This document shows, piece after piece, positions 11,916-21,420 of a stretch of DNA of 64,000 bases (position 1 is the stretch's first letter; every line of letters begins with the position of its first letter). This stretch comes from Physcomitrium patens (taxonomy: Eukaryota > Streptophyta > Bryopsida > Funariales > Funariaceae), in contig NC_037270.1 in assembly GCF_000002425.4 (NCBI RefSeq), forward strand, positions 15,523,178 through 15,587,177, given 5' to 3'. The notes under the pieces were generated by a model that saw only the letters and a list, made by a program, of their open reading frames with translations, had not been told where the DNA came from and did no database searches. Made by a program: the position numbers and the translations under genes.

Positions 11916-12280
11916 TACTCACATTTGCTTGAGTGTTTTGAAGTTCTTTGAAGTGATTGTTGATGTGTAGATTAGATCAAGTTGGTGTTGTTGATGTTAG
12001 GATTTAGAAGTACCTAATTTTCAGATTCAGATCTAGATCTAGATCTTGGTTAGCTCTTACTTGTGGTTAAGAGCATTTTTTGGTGTTAGTGATTGGTTTT
12101 TTACCTTAACGCAATGTTATAAAATACTTGCATTGTGCTATTGCTGAGATAGATCTTTGGTGGTCTAACTTTGTAGTTTTCATGTCTTAAAGATGTTGAT
12201 TGTATTTAAAATACCTCTTATGGTGTATAGAGGTGATTTGTGAGCATAAGAGTAATAATAGAGTGGCAACTCAGACTTGA

Positions 12281-12285
12281 GACAC
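12281..12285 (+). repeat. Target-site duplication GACAC of element C (partner 18448-18452)
   Basis: GACAC stands immediately before TGTTAGGGAC at 12286 and immediately after CATGACA at 18447. The 5-bp length fits a Ty3-type integrase. The match proves both LTR edges and recent insertion as one unit. Confidence 0.95.
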
Positions 12286-12352
12286 TGTTAGGGACATAGT
12301 CCTTAGAACCTTCTAGAGATAAGTTTCTAAAACCTTCTAGAGACAAACCTCT

Positions 12353-12506
12353 AGAACCTTCTAGAACCTTCTAGAAGCAAGTCTCTGGAACCTTATAGAA
12401 GCTTCTTAATTGATAGAAGATGTTAGGGACATAGTCCTTAGAACCTTCTAGAGATAAGTTTCTAGAACCTTCTAGAAGCAAGTCTCTGGAACCTTCTAGA
12501 AGCTTC
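12353..12506 (+). promoter_or_regulatory. Array of heat-shock-element pentamers in the beta LTR
   Basis: Perfectly phased alternating GAA/TTC pentamers occur in three clusters: five units at 12354-12376 (GAAccTTCtaGAAccTTCtaGAA), four units at 12460-12477 and four units at 12489-12506. A further GAAgcTTC pair lies near 12530. The spacing is exactly 2 nt between triplets, the consensus bound by heat-shock factor trimers (nGAAnnTTCnnGAAn). They lie about 40-195 bp upstream of a TATA box. Binding is inferred from the match to the consensus. Confidence 0.75.
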
Positions 12507-12546
12507 CTAGTTAGTAGAAGTTGCTTGAGAAGCTTCCTAAATAGGA

Positions 12547-12555
12547 GTATATATT
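12547..12555 (+). promoter_or_regulatory. TATA box of the beta LTR promoter
   Basis: GTATATATT follows the GAA/TTC arrays and precedes the probable transcription start, about 165 bp before the LTR end. The same position in the 3' LTR is unchanged. Confidence 0.6.
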
Positions 12556-12742
12556 GGGATCGAGGCTGAAGAGTTCTTTAGTCTCGACAACACATCTTTT
12601 AGAGCTCTAGCTCACCTCTCTGGTGTTGTTCTTGTATTCATCTGATTAATCTAGTTCTTGCCAGTTCTTCTTGAACTTCTTGGTAGATATCAAGTCTGTA
12701 TTCTGTGTCCGTGACAGTTTGTCGAGACTGAACTCACCTCAG

Positions 12743-12752
12743 ATATCAGAGC
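12743..12752 (+). promoter_or_regulatory. Primer-binding-site-like sequence (tRNA-iMet complement)
   Basis: ATATCAGAGC matches the TGGTATCAGAGC motif complementary to the 3' end of plant initiator tRNA-Met, and a looser match continues (TAGTTTC). It lies 26 bp beyond the LTR edge rather than directly next to it. Confidence 0.6.
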
Positions 12753-12995
12753 TAGTTTCTTCTTTGTTAGAGTGTAGATTACCCCTCTGCTTGGAAGTGT
12801 ACTAGTATTTTAGAGGTTGCGGATTACCCTCCTCTAAATTGATACTTCTTTTGTTACAATATTGGAATCTTATTCTTTTTGGAGAGAATGGATTATCCCT
12901 TTTTTTGAAGCTCTTAAGGCATTTTAGAGGTTGTGGAGTACCCTCCTCTAAACCAATATTGTCTTCTTGTAGAGTCATTTCTGCCTTCTCTTAGA

Positions 12996-14003
12996 ATGGT
13001 CGGGGGCCAAGACATTAGTATGACGGAAAGTTCAGAGTCGAAGTTAGATGCTATCATGAATGCCTTCGCTACGTTATCGCAAAGAACTGCAGAGATTGAA
13101 GGAGTCGTGGCAAGGCTTCATAATGATGGAGCATCTGGGATGGCACAATCTAGGTTGCACCAGCCTCAAACTTCTACACTTGAAGAAGCAACTTTGCCTC
13201 AGGTTTGACAAGCATCATTGGTTCTACAACATAAAGAACCCCGAGTTAGCCTTCCGGATAAGTTCGATGGTACACGTTCCAAGTTTCGAGGATTCATCAA
13301 CGAAATCAGGTTGATAACAGTTTTACAGCCCGAACGCTATCCAACGGAGGAGTCACGTGTTGGGCTTGTTGGAACCTTACTTACAGGACAAGTTCTATCA
13401 TGGTTTGCTCCTTTGTTTGAGAAACGATCGTCCATACTAAACAATTTTGAAACCTTTTTGGAAGCATTTGTGGAAGCATTTGGTAAACACGACAAGGTTC
13501 GATGGGCTACAACAAAGATCCGGTCACTACAACAAGGGATGCGTTCTACATCAGTCTATGCATCGAACTTCAGGCAATTAGCATGCAACATCAATTAGGA
13601 CGAAGAAGCGTTGATGAGTCAATTCTATTGGGATTTAAGAGACGATGTGAAGGATTTGTTGTTAACTCTTTCTGATCCGCAAATGCTCAACGAAGCTATT
13701 AGCCAAGTTATGAAGTACGATAACCACCTATTCCAACATCACCAAGACCAACGTTCAAAACAACATACGATTCGCCACACCCGAACTATGTCGACAAGCA
13801 GCATGAATTCACATTCAGAGGTAGAAGACATGCAAATTGATGTGGTACATGTCAAATCTCTTACTCTAGAAGAAAAAAAGTGGCGTATGGAGGAAGGTCT
13901 ATACTTGTATTGCGGCCACAAAGTTAGAAACTGTCCCAAGAAGCAAAATCGATGTATTATCAAGATTAGGGGCACATTTATTCAAGAAAACAAAGATGCC
14001 TAG
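12996..14003 (+). pseudogene. gag of element C (nonsense-bearing, single frame)
   Basis: Gag capsid and nucleocapsid protein of the retrotransposon. The ATG at 12996 opens MVGGQDISMTESSESK. A coiled-coil-like N-terminus (residues ~15-50) is followed by the core LPDKFDGTRSKFRGFINEI (~85), LTGQVLSWFAPLFEKRS and the C-terminal capsid DLRDDVKDLLLTLSDP. Two clear stops interrupt one continuous frame: TGA at 13206 (probably former CGA) and TAG at 13596 (TGG in the homologue D, which reads DIKWDD). The zinc knuckle near 13905 reads LYLYCGHKVRNC: the first Cys is Tyr and the usual spacing is short by three residues, so it should not bind zinc. Gag ends at TAG 14001, and pol overlaps in the -1 register. 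Confidence 0.88.
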
Positions 14004-17000
14004 CTACCATAGGAACCGTGTGACTGGACAGTGAAATATCGCAACAACAACCAGGTTCCTTTCTTTCCGCTCAACCTGCCCTTTGTTTTACAATCCCTTT
14101 GCTTATTGGCCCTCAGAAACTGAGAACCTTAGCATTATTAGATTCAAGAGCATCTGTTTTTTTCTTAGACGAAGAATTTGTAAAGCATCATAAGATCCCT
14201 TCAGTACAAAAATCCAAACTTGTTCACGTTGAGGTCATAGATGGACGACCTTTATTGTCTGGTAGTGTCACCCATAAATCAGAACCTATAGAAGTGACAT
14301 TTAAGGACCATAGTAGTCATATTATTTTCAATATTATTAGAACCTCATCAAATCCTTTTATTCTTGGTCTTTCCTGGTTAGAAAAGCATAATCCATCCAT
14401 AGATTGGAAGTTGCGGAAGATGACCTTTCTCACAAAACCACCCAAGAGCAAGCCTAATAGAAAACCCCGAATAGAAAAATTCTTATTTATTGGAGCAAGA
14501 ACGTTTATAAGATCGTCCAAGGGAGGCATACAGTTTGTCATTTATGTTGCTCCAACTACCGGGGAGAAGATCTCGACAACAAGTATATTGGAGCAATATA
14601 AGGATTTTAAAGACGTATTTCAAAAGAAAAATGCCGACATGCTACCGAAACACAGACCATATGATTGCACCATAGACTTACAGGAAGGAGCACAACCGCC
14701 TTTTGGCCCAATCTACAATCTATCGCAGATGGAGTTGGCAGAGTTGCGGAAGTACATCGATGAGAATCTAGCCAAGAACTTCATCCGTCATTCAAAATCG
14801 TCAGCTGGAGCATCCATCTTATTTGTGAAGAACAAAGATGGCTCATTGCGGATGTGCATGGACTATCGAGGCCTCAAAAGGGTAACAAAGAAGAATCGTT
14901 ACCCGTTATCCTTGATTTCTGGTCTCTCAGAATAACTTTGACGTGCAAGGATCTTTACAAAAATTGATCTAAGGGGAGCTTACAACCTCGTACGAATCAA
15001 GGAAGGAGATGAGTGGAAGACAGCGTTCCGTACAAGGTATGGCCATTTTGAATATAATGTCATACCCTTTGATCTTACCAATGCTCCAACGGTCTTTCAA
15101 CATATGATGAATGATATTTTCCGAGAATACCTTGACGATTTTCTTGTCATCTATTTAGATGATATTTTGATATTCTCCAAAAATGAGGAAGAACATGAAA
15201 AACATGTTCATTTGGTATTGGAGAAACTATGCAAGCGAGGACTATATGCCAAGTTAGAAAAGTATTTATTTCACTAAATAGAGATGGAATTTCTGGGATT
15301 CGTTGCGACTACGGAAGACTTGAAGATGGACCCCAAGAAGGTGGAAGCAATCATGTCCTAGAAGGTTTCGAAGATGGTTAGAGACATACAATGCTTTCTT
15401 GGTTTTGCCAACTTCTATCGGATCTTTATCAAGAATTACTCTCAAGTTGCTGCTCCTCTCACATGGTTGACATGCAAGGATAAGCTGGAATGGAGACCTC
15501 TAGCAGAGAAGGCGTTTCAAAACCTGAAGATCGCATTTACTACGGCTCCAATCTTGGTACATCCAGACTTTACAAAGGCCTTCTATTTAGAAACTGATGC
15601 TTCGGATTTTGCTTTAGGAGCTGTACTTTCACAAATGGGAGAAGACAAGAAGCTCCATCAGTTTGCATTCTATTCTCGAAAGTTCTCTACTACTGAAATC
15701 AATTATGAGATCCACGATAAGAAACTTCTTGCTATAGTGGATTCTTTCCAAGAATGGCGTCACTTTTTCAAAGGAGTTGCACATCCAATGACCATATATA
15801 CAGATCACAAGAATTTGGAGTATTTCATGTTGGCTCGAGTTCTAAATCGACGTCAAGTTCGATGGAGTATGTTGCTATCTAGGTTCGATTTTATTATCTC
15901 TTATCGACGTAGAGAGCAGTAAGGACTATCTGATGCCTTATCGAGGAGATCGTATCTTGTACTAAAGGCTGGAGAAGCAGCGTTTGATCAACAATGTACG
16001 ACATTGTTGAAGCTAGAGCAATTTTGGCTTTGCGCTACTATTATGCCAATTGATGCTGACTTCCTGAATCAAGTACGTGCCATGACCATTGAAGATTCAA
16101 TAGCCATTGATATTAAGCAGCGTGCCAATGACGACAAGTTCAAGGTGGAGGGAGATCTTTTATACTTTGAAGAGCGGTTATATATCCCAAAAGGACCAGC
16201 ATGACTCCGAGTTCTTCAATCTCGCCACGATTTTCCAGCTGCGGGACATTTTGTATTCAACATGACCTTGGACCTTATTTCTTGAGATTTTTGGTGGCCC
16301 CAAATGTGGAAGGATGTGAAAGATTTTGTCCTCTCTTGCGAAATCTGTTCAAGATCGAAGAATCCTCGGCATCGCCCTTATAGACTCCTACAGCCATTGC
16401 CGATTCGACATCGACCATGGTCTTCAATTTCCATGGACTTCATCACTAACCTGCCTTTATCGAACTCATTTGACAGCATCTTTGTCGTGATAGATCGGCT
16501 TACAAAAATGGTGCACTTTATCCCTTGCAAAAAGACATCATCCAGTGAAGTCACAGCAAGGCTCTTTTTCGATAATGTGTATCGATATCATGGACTACCA
16601 CATGATATCGTATCAGATCGAGGAACCCTGTTCGTATCAAAGTTTTGGAAATCTCTCTTTGAAATACTGAAGGTGGATATCAAGCTTTCTTTGGCTTTTC
16701 ATCCTCAAATTGACGCTCAAACGGAACGGGTGAACTAAGTCTTGGAACAATACTTATGATGCAGCATCAACTATCAGCAAGACAATTAGTCCACATATCT
16801 GTCGCTAGCCGAGTTTGCATATAACAACACCCTCCATGCGTCGACTCAATACACACCATTCTTTTCCAACTATGGGTATCATCCGAAGCTTGATTTATTG
16901 AATCCATCAACAAATAACAATCCAGCAGCTGAAGGATTTGCAAAACAACTATCAGAGCTTCAAAATACGTTGAAGCTTCAATTTCAATCCGCTCAAGAAT

Positions 17001-17491
17001 CCTATAAGGCGTCTGCAGATAGATTTTGGAATCAAGCGCCTACTTTCAAAATTGGAGATAAAGCATGGCCTTTTTGACGGAATATCAAGACCAAGCGACC
17101 ATGTCATAAGTTGGACTATCGAAGATTGGGACCATTTATCATCCAAAAATAAATCAATCCAATGGCGTACCGTCTAGAATTACCGGCTTCTATGAAGGTA
17201 CATCCAGTCTTTCATGTTTCTTTGTTGGAGCCTTATCGAGAGTCATCTTTTTCTAGAAGAGTGCAATGTCTGCCACCTAGTATTGAGATCGAGAACCACA
17301 AGGAATACGAGGTTAAAAAGGTGCTGGATTCCCGGCGAAGGTGGGGCAAGTTGGAGTATCTTGTTCATTGGTGTGGCTACAGCATTAATGAGCGAACGTA
17401 GGAGCCAGCTGAAAATTTCACCAATGCGCCGTAAAAGGTACAGGAGTTTCATCAACAACATCTTCATAAATCTAAGCCGGTTCGACAATAG
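14000..17491 (+). pseudogene. pol of element C: protease-RT-RNase H-integrase-chromodomain, no frameshift, ~15 stops
   Basis: Polyprotein for processing, reverse transcription and integration, readable in one frame (frame 2) from 14000 to 17491. Protease about 14120-14420: the active site reads LDSRA instead of DSGA (GGA to AGA). RT about 14690-15300 has KIDLRGAYN and intact YLDD at about 15155. RNase H about 15590-15900 has ETDASDFALG and YTDHKNL. The integrase zinc region is at 16220-16350 (HDFPAAGH...CEIC). The catalytic DDE triad is intact in MDFITNL, SDRGTLF and QTERVN. The chromodomain is at about 17305-17420 (YEVKKVLDSRR, YLVHWCGY, and EPAEN after a lost Trp). Stops lie at 14021, 14933, 14939, 15275, 15359, 15920, 16202, 16283, 16736, 16757, 16787, 17075, 17150, 17399 and 17432. 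Each is one transition from CAA, CGA or TGG. Confidence 0.9.
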
Positions 17492-17604
17492 CTTCTTTCT
17501 GAAGCTTGTTCACCCAAGAATATAAGAAAGGGGGAGAGCACCACCAAAATTCGTAGTTGATGTAGTTATTTTCTCCAAGATAAAATAGAATTTTTTCAGT
17601 AGCC

Positions 17605-17976
17605 ATAGTTTGGTCTTCTGATACGGATAGCCAAGAGATAGATACTATGCCAGTCAGATTATCTCAACTGAGTAGCTCACGAAGGCGACCCCAAGATGAA
17701 GAACCACCTGCACCATGACGACGACGGAGGATACCAAGTAACCGATCACTGGTGATTGTATTTGAGTCCAAGCCTGCTTACGATGGTCAACCAGAAGGCA
17801 TATTTGCAGGACAATTTCACAATGAAGACATGGAAGTTCATGCTTGGTCAGAAGTTGAAGGAGTGGGCCACTACCGTTGGCTTCAAGGATCGATGAACCA
17901 CTTACCTCGTGCACAACAGTTGGAGTTTATAGCAGACATTATGCAACAGATCTTCATTTTCTTGTGTTGGTACTGA
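17605..17976 (+). pseudogene. ORF3 of element C: post-pol ORF homologous to the alpha-family ORF3
   Basis: A separate reading frame (frame 1) between the chromodomain and the purine tract. The probable former start is ATA at 17605, with the first remaining ATG at 17647. The only internal stop is TGA at 17716 (former CGA), and it ends at TGA 17974. Features are a Ser/Gln-rich N-terminus (SSDTDSQEID...LSQLSSS), a basic linker (RRRPQDEEPP), then the core LVIVFESKPAYD, GIFAGQF, HYRWLQGSMNHLPRAQ and EFIADIMQQIFIFL. The core lines up without gaps around GDYRSLRGPINHL...EC/FVANTI in element G. No known domain is recognised. Retention of the frame across two diverged families argues for a real function in the element. 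Confidence 0.65.
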
Positions 17977-18009
17977 TTGACAACAACATTGCTTCTCAGA
18001 GACCTCGAA

Positions 18010-18026
18010 GCTAAAGGAGGAGGTGA
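18010..18026 (+). promoter_or_regulatory. Polypurine tract of element C
   Basis: AGCTAAAGGAGGAGGTGA directly precedes the 3' LTR and is the expected plus-strand primer. Confidence 0.8.
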
Positions 18027-18447
18027 TGTTAGGGACATAGTCCTTAGAACCTTCTAGAGATAAGTTTCTAAAACCTTCTAGAGACAAACCTCTAGAACCT
18101 TCTAGAAGCAAGTCTCTGGAACCTTATAGAAGCTTCTTAATTGATAGAAGATGTTAGGGACATAGTCCTTAGAACCTTCTAGAGATAAGTTTCTAGAACC
18201 TTCTAGAAGCAAGTCTCTGGAACCTTCTAGAAGCTTCCTAGTTAGTAGAAGTTGCTTGAGAAGCTTCCTAAATAGGAGTATATATTGGGATCGAGGCTGA
18301 AGAGTTCTTTAGTCTCGACAACACATCTTTTAGAGCTCTAGCTCACCTCTCTAGTGTTGTTCTTGTATTCATCTGATTAATCTAATTCTTGCCAGTTCTT
18401 CTTGAACTTCTTGGTAGATATCAAGTCTGTATTCTGTGTCCATGACA
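18027..18447 (+). repeat. 3' LTR of element C (421 bp)
   Basis: Runs from TGTTAGGGACATAG to GTCCATGACA, followed by the duplicated GACAC. It is identical to the 5' LTR except for three A-for-G changes and one missing 10-bp unit in the first GAA/TTC cluster, which leaves three instead of five pentamers there (18095-18107). The internal ~120-bp duplication (second copy from 18152) is retained. Confidence 0.93.
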
Positions 18448-18640
18448 GACACTTAAATAGGTCATCAGACTTGTGAGAAGTCTTAGAAGTAAAGGTGAGA
18501 GTATTTTTGAAAGTAAGAATACTAGTTTGTTCACAAAGAAGGATTCTGTAATTCTAAGGTAGCAAAATCTTCTTGCTGATTTTGAGAGCATTAAGACTTC
18601 TTTTTATAAATGTTTTTTTTGATACAACTCTTCTTTAGAC

Positions 18641-19400
18641 ATGGCTTTAAGTGAAGGTAAAGGATTGAGAGTTATTGAGAACTTAAGAGGTAAAAATTTC
18701 TACCATTAGAAGGTCAAAATAGAGCTTTGGTTGCATCTTTGGATCTTTGGGATGAAAGTGAAGAGGCTCTAAGTATAGATACTGATATGAAGGGAAAGAA
18801 GGCTTTTGGATTGATTGCAACTAATGTAGATGAAGCCAACTTCTCCCACATAATCTCTTGCAAAGGACCAGCAGAAGCATGAAAGACTCTTTGCAACATC
18901 TATGAAAGCAAGAACTTATCCATCATCATCTATACAAGGAGGAAGTTCTTTACTTGCAAGATGGAAGAAGGTGAAGACCTCATGGCTCATGTCAATATGG
19001 TAAAGGCTCTTGCAAACCAACTAGTAATTATTGACAAGTCTTTAGAAGAAAGTAATATTGTCATGATCTTGTTGATGAGCCTTTCTGAATCCTACAACTA
19101 CCTCATTGTGGCATTAGAGTCCATTAAACTAAAAGAGCTTACAATGGACTATGTGACGGGAAGACTTATCCATGAAGTAATCAAAAAAAAAAAAAAAAAG
19201 AGCTCCAAAGTAAAGATTGAGTACTCTACTCATGTCAAGGCAAGGGCAACTATCTAAATCAACAAGGTCATGTCAAATCTTGCTTCATTTGTGGCAAAGT
19301 AGGCCATTTTTCTTGAAATTACTACAAAGACAAAAAGATAGAGAAGGAGAATGAAAATAATATACAAGATGAGTTTGGAGGACAAGATTATGCATTCACG
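18641..19400 (+). pseudogene. copia gag (UBN2-type) pseudogene
   Basis: The ATG at 18641 opens MALSEGKGLRVIENLRGKNF, the usual start of a copia Gag before its conserved Trp (here a stop). A frameshift near 18735 moves the homologous sequence (DLWDESEEALSIDTDMKG) to another frame. The open part 18961-19257 gives MEEGEDLMAHVNMVKALANQ and LPESYxxLxxALE-like text typical of the UBN2 Gag domain. An A-rich run at 19182-19198 may have slipped. The zinc knuckle near 19276 reads CFICGKVGHFS with the last Cys changed to Tyr. Confidence 0.8.
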
Positions 19401-19423
19401 GCAAAAAATGGGACCTCTAAGAC

Positions 19424-20043
19424 TGCTATATCAAGATGGATTGTGGATTTAGGTTGTTCTAAGTATATGACACCTTATAAGTGTTCATTTGACACTTATG
19501 AGGCTATTTCAGCATCAAACTTGATGTTGGTAGATAGTGACACATGTGAAGCCATTGAAATTGGCTTTATTATGGTAGAGGTGGTTGTGAATAGACAAAC
19601 CAATAGGACCAAATTCAAAAACATCCTTCATGTGCCTAAGATGAAGTAAAACCTACTTTTAGTGAATAAACTTATAATGGAAGGTTTTAAAGTTCAATTT
19701 GACATGAATGGATGTTTTGTAAGAATATTGAGTAGAAACGAGGTCTTCAAAGGTTTAAAAGAAGAAAATTTGTACTACTTCATTTATAAGAAGGTGAATG
19801 GAATGGATGTAGCTGCATTTGCTGAGTTTACATCAAACCAAGAAAAGTTGAATCTATGGCATTGTTGCCTTGGCCATTTGAATGTGAAGAGCATGAAAGA
19901 GCTCAAGTCTATGGTTAGTGGCTTAGATCTTGGCAATATAAGCCAAAATATAAAATAACTTGCATGTGAAGGATGCATACAAGGCAAACAACAAAGGGCC
20001 TCATTTCCAAAGAGTGTAGCAACACGTGCTACCAAGTTGTTAG
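19424..20043 (+). pseudogene. copia protease and GAG-pre-integrase pseudogene
   Basis: The protease region begins WIVDLGCSKYMTPYKCSFDT, the copia W-x-x-D-S-G-A/C-T-x-H-M pattern with D-S-G damaged to D-L-G and His replaced by Tyr. KNILHVPKMK is the conserved protease end. After a stop at 19647 the GAG-pre-integrase domain follows: LNLWHCCLGHLNVKSMKELK (HxxLGH) and CEGCIQGKQQRASFPKS (CxxC...GK). Similarity ends at about 20043, where the integrase core should begin. Confidence 0.82.
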
Positions 20044-20126
20044 ATATTTGATATAACCTTGACACAAGGAATATTACTGAGGATATCAAGCTCAATAGTG
20101 GAATTTTTCAAGCTCAACTTAAGTGC
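20044..20126. other. 83-bp junction between the two opposed copia halves
   Basis: Not alignable to copia coding sequence on either strand. If the 3' half was inverted in place together with some flank, this would be the inverted right flank of the original insertion. Confidence 0.35.
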
Positions 20127-20477
20127 TGTGGAAGCTATATTGAAGAAAAGAAGTCTAAAAGCTACAAACACTTAGTATCAGCAAGGATTAAACTCTAGAG
20201 AAGTGTAGAAAAAGATAATTCTTATTTCCAACACTCTTTACTTATAGGTGGTGGTTTGCTAACCAACGAGACAACTTCCATTCTTTTTCATATTACATCC
20301 ATTTCTACTTCATCTAATTAAATCCAAGGTTCTTTCTTAATCTAGCTGCCACCTACAAACTCTTCCTATTACCACAATAATTTCTTTTAACTCTTTGCTG
20401 ACTTTTGACTATTATCAACATATTATGCTTAATCTCTATGTGGTTGTAAATAATCAAGTACTTGTTGATCTTTAACA
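20127..20477 (-). repeat. Inverted copia LTR (3' LTR)
   Basis: 351 bp, the reverse complement of the LTR at 11564-11915, with TG/CA ends intact (TGTTAAAGATCAACAAG ... GCTTCCACA in the minus reading). The proposed flanking duplication (CAACT against GCACT) is poor. Confidence 0.75.
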
Positions 20478-21420
20478 CTCTCACTTTGCTAATTTTTAAA
20501 AGACTTTTAATCCTAATCTTTGAATCAAGTCATGATGTCTATCCTTCACTAATGCCTTTCTAAGCACATCAGCAAGCATGTCATTTGTAGTTCAATACTT
20601 CATTCTGTGAGCTTCATCAACTTCAAATTTGCCTCCAAAGGTGTTCTAATAGGCTTGCACTCTTCTATATTGAATCGTTTCAACACTTCTTCAATGTACT
20701 TGATTTGACTCATTATAATGGTCTTATTACCATGATCTCTTACAAATTCTACTTCCAAGTAATAGTACAACTCTCCCAAATCACTCATCTCATATTTCTT
20801 CTTTAATTTGATCTTTTTTCAATCCATATTTTCTATATTCTTAGCTAAGATGATCAAATCATCAACGTAAAGGATTACAATCAGCAAGAATTCTTTAGAT
20901 TGCATCATATACAATGAATGATCAGCCTCACTCTTCACAAATCCTTTATTGACAAATAAAGTGTCAATTCGTTGATACCATGTCCTTGGTGATTGTTTCA
21001 ATCCATACAAGGATTTCTTCAACTTGTACACAAGATGTTCTTTGTCTTTTTGTAAAAATCCTTGACGTTGGTCCATGTACATGTATTTTTACAATTCTCC
21101 ATTCAAAAAGGCCATCTTCACATCCATTTGGTGTATTTCCAAATCTATTGCTGCTCTAATTGCTGCAATGGTCTTAATTGTGGTGAATTTGGCAACAAGT
21201 GCATAAGTCTCATTGAAAATCAATTCTAAAAACTTGTGAATATCCTTTGGCATCTAATCTTGCCTTGTGCCTCACTACTACATCCATTACATTTCTTTTA
21301 ATCTTAAACACCTACTTATAACCAACATTACATCGATTTATTGGAAAAGGTGTTAATTCCTATGTATCGTTGTCCATAAGAGATTGCTACTCTTCTTTCA
21401 TAGCCTTCTACTATTTGATT
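20478..21420 (-). pseudogene. copia reverse transcriptase with remnant of RNase H (inverted)
   Basis: Read on the minus strand, the RT starts near 21420 and runs through MDVKMAFLNGEL, KLKKSLYGLKQSPRTWYQ and the catalytic LYVDDLIIL to KPIRTPLEANLKL near 20605. Stops and one short break at 20789-20818 interrupt it. Directly downstream, 20600-20480 carries the very end of copia RNase H (ADVL-like text, then HHDLIQRLGL in decayed form). Most of RNase H has therefore been deleted. The YVDD active site is intact. Confidence 0.82.

Larger units (their letters stand above)
12286..12716 (+). repeat. 5' LTR of element C (431 bp)
   Basis: Runs from TGTTAGGGACATAG to GTCCGTGACA. The LTR contains an internal duplication: its first ~120 bp recur from 12421 (offset 135 bp). 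Against the 3' LTR (421 bp) I count three substitutions, G in the 5' copy and A in the 3' copy (GTCCGTG/GTCCATG, CTCTGGTG/CTCTAGTG, CTAGTTC/CTAATTC), plus one extra 10-bp ACCTTCTAGA unit here. Confidence 0.93.
12286..18447 (+). mobile_element. Element C: youngest Ty3/gypsy chromovirus (beta family), 6,162 bp
   Basis: A complete LTR retrotransposon inserted into the leader of the copia element. It has a perfect 5-bp target-site duplication (GACAC), two nearly identical LTRs, a PBS, gag, a pol with a C-terminal chromodomain, ORF3 and a purine tract. It is clearly richer in GC than the alpha-family copies. Gag and pol are each in one uninterrupted register but carry about 17 nonsense codons. Protein similarity to the alpha elements is high in RT/IN and moderate in Gag and ORF3, so they are related but distinct families. 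Confidence 0.93.
11564..20043 (+). mobile_element. Ty1/copia element, 5' half (interrupted by element C)
   Basis: The 5' LTR (11564-11915) and leader run to 12285, where element C is inserted with a 5-bp duplication. The leader resumes at 18453, and gag starts at 18641, followed by zinc knuckle, protease and the GAG-pre-integrase domain. Similarity stops abruptly after ATRATKLL near 20043, just before the integrase core. The missing 3' half is found at 20127-22456 in reverse orientation. Confidence 0.8.

Noticed and set aside
12353-12506. The tandem TCTAGAACCT units as a CRISPR-like or satellite array
   Set aside because: They lie wholly within the LTR, number only a few units and have no unique spacers. 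GAA/TTC phasing explains them better.
13206-17434. Fungal repeat-induced point mutation as the cause of the stops
   Set aside because: Everything else in the window (NLR-type LRRs, copia type, TTTAGGG-like repeats) points to a plant, and the affected C residues are not confined to CpA context. Deamination of methylated cytosine is enough.
14000-17491. Stop-codon readthrough or RNA editing making element C functional
   Set aside because: About 15 stops of all three types in pol, plus a damaged protease active site and zinc knuckle, are too many. Plant C-to-U editing is organellar, and it would not repair the G-to-A changes.
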